Positions 32,107 through 32,335 of a stretch of DNA of 32,335 nt are shown in pieces; position 1 is the stretch's first letter; each line of letters opens with the position of its first letter. The stretch spans positions 1-32,335 of the forward strand of contig JBKEAR010000009.1 in NCBI GenBank assembly GCA_047972425.1, given 5' to 3'. The position numbers and the translations under genes are program-made. The notes beneath the pieces were generated by a model. It was not told where the DNA came from and did not search any database. It saw only the letters and a program-made list of their open reading frames with translations. The DNA is from JBKEAR01 sp047972425. Lineage in GTDB: Bacteria > Pseudomonadota > Alphaproteobacteria > JBKEAR01.

Positions 32107-32335
32107 TAGTAGATATGATTAAGCCCCATATTATCGGCGAGTTTATCGAGGAGTTTTTCTATATGCTGCCCCATAAACGGCTCTAAGCTTTCATCGATTT
32201 TAAGCTCCAAATTTTTATTTGTTACTGTAAGTTCAGCATGTTTTAAGGGTTTTATCGGCCCACCGCCCAAACGCCGTGCCAAGCGGATAGCTAAGCCGTA
32301 ACGCCTTGCCAATTTAAGCTGTTTTTTGGTTAAAA
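32106..32335 (-). CDS. ppx: Exopolyphosphatase Ppx/GppA, C-terminal fragment (cut by window edge)
   Basis: Only the last 76 or so codons are in the window; the frame stays open through 32335. The text LTKKQLKLARRYGLAIRLARRLGGG, then PLKHAELTVTNKNLELKIDE and a final HIEKLLDKLADNMGLNH, matches the C-terminal end of alphaproteobacterial Ppx/GppA phosphatases, which cleave polyphosphate or pppGpp. Catalytic residues lie in the missing N-terminal part. A TTG at 32312 is an internal Leu codon, not a start. Confidence 0.75.
   Translation of the reverse strand, partial: LTKKQLKLARRYGLAIRLARRLGGGPIKPLKHAELTVTNKNLELKIDESLEPFMGQHIEKLLDKLADNMGLNHIY

Noticed and set aside
31980..32186. 68-codon plus-strand open frame
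   Set aside because: It consists of repeat sequence and antisense to the ppx 3' end.

Overview
This is a low-GC bacterial chromosome segment, most likely from an alphaproteobacterium. The evidence is gene order and family flavour. An mreB-mreC-mreD-PBP2-rodA cell-shape operon sits beside a CNNM/CorC protein, aroB and aroK, with xerD divergent from aroK. The MreB start (MFSKLFGILSADLAIDLGTA) and the exopolyphosphatase C-terminus look alphaproteobacterial. The genus cannot be named from sequence alone.

Left third (1-9900): a 2-hydroxyacid dehydrogenase behind an intergenic hairpin cluster. A secreted Gln/Gly/Asn-rich protein follows, then a PhoX-like (DUF839) secreted protein, a secreted protein with two CxxCH haem motifs, and a convergent cytochrome-b-like membrane protein. 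The Gln/Gly-rich gene and the cytochrome-b gene share an RstA-like direct-repeat box upstream, so they may belong to one two-component regulon whose regulator is outside the window. Next are an EEP-family hydrolase divergent from a cardiolipin synthase, and a NadR-like protein whose adenylyltransferase motifs are eroded while its kinase motifs are intact.

Middle (9900-17700): xpaC-telA on the minus strand, divergent from a KefG/KefF-like flavoprotein and its KefB/KefC potassium efflux antiporter. A complete ThiXYZ-type (NMT1/THI5) ABC transporter for a pyrimidine-like thiamine precursor follows.

Right-centre (17700-28300): the minus-strand block runs, in transcription order, aroK-aroB-CNNM and then mreB-mreC-mreD-mrdA-rodA-rhodanese. 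Divergent from aroK are a small membrane-anchored acidic protein and xerD.

Right end (28285-32105): an accessory-looking interval between xerD and the 3' end of a Ppx/GppA gene. It carries a second NMT1/SsuA-like ABC transporter (Tat-type binding protein, permease, ATPase) on the minus strand. About 135 bp of inverted repeat flanks it, with one arm about 10 bp after the xerD stop. A copy of another repeat module abuts the ppx stop. The repeats are mosaics of small hairpins, many with a GAA triloop on one strand, plus a 3 x 26 bp tandem repeat, nested palindromes and a candidate terminator-ended small RNA. This mosaic hairpin-repeat system is the most unusual feature of the window.
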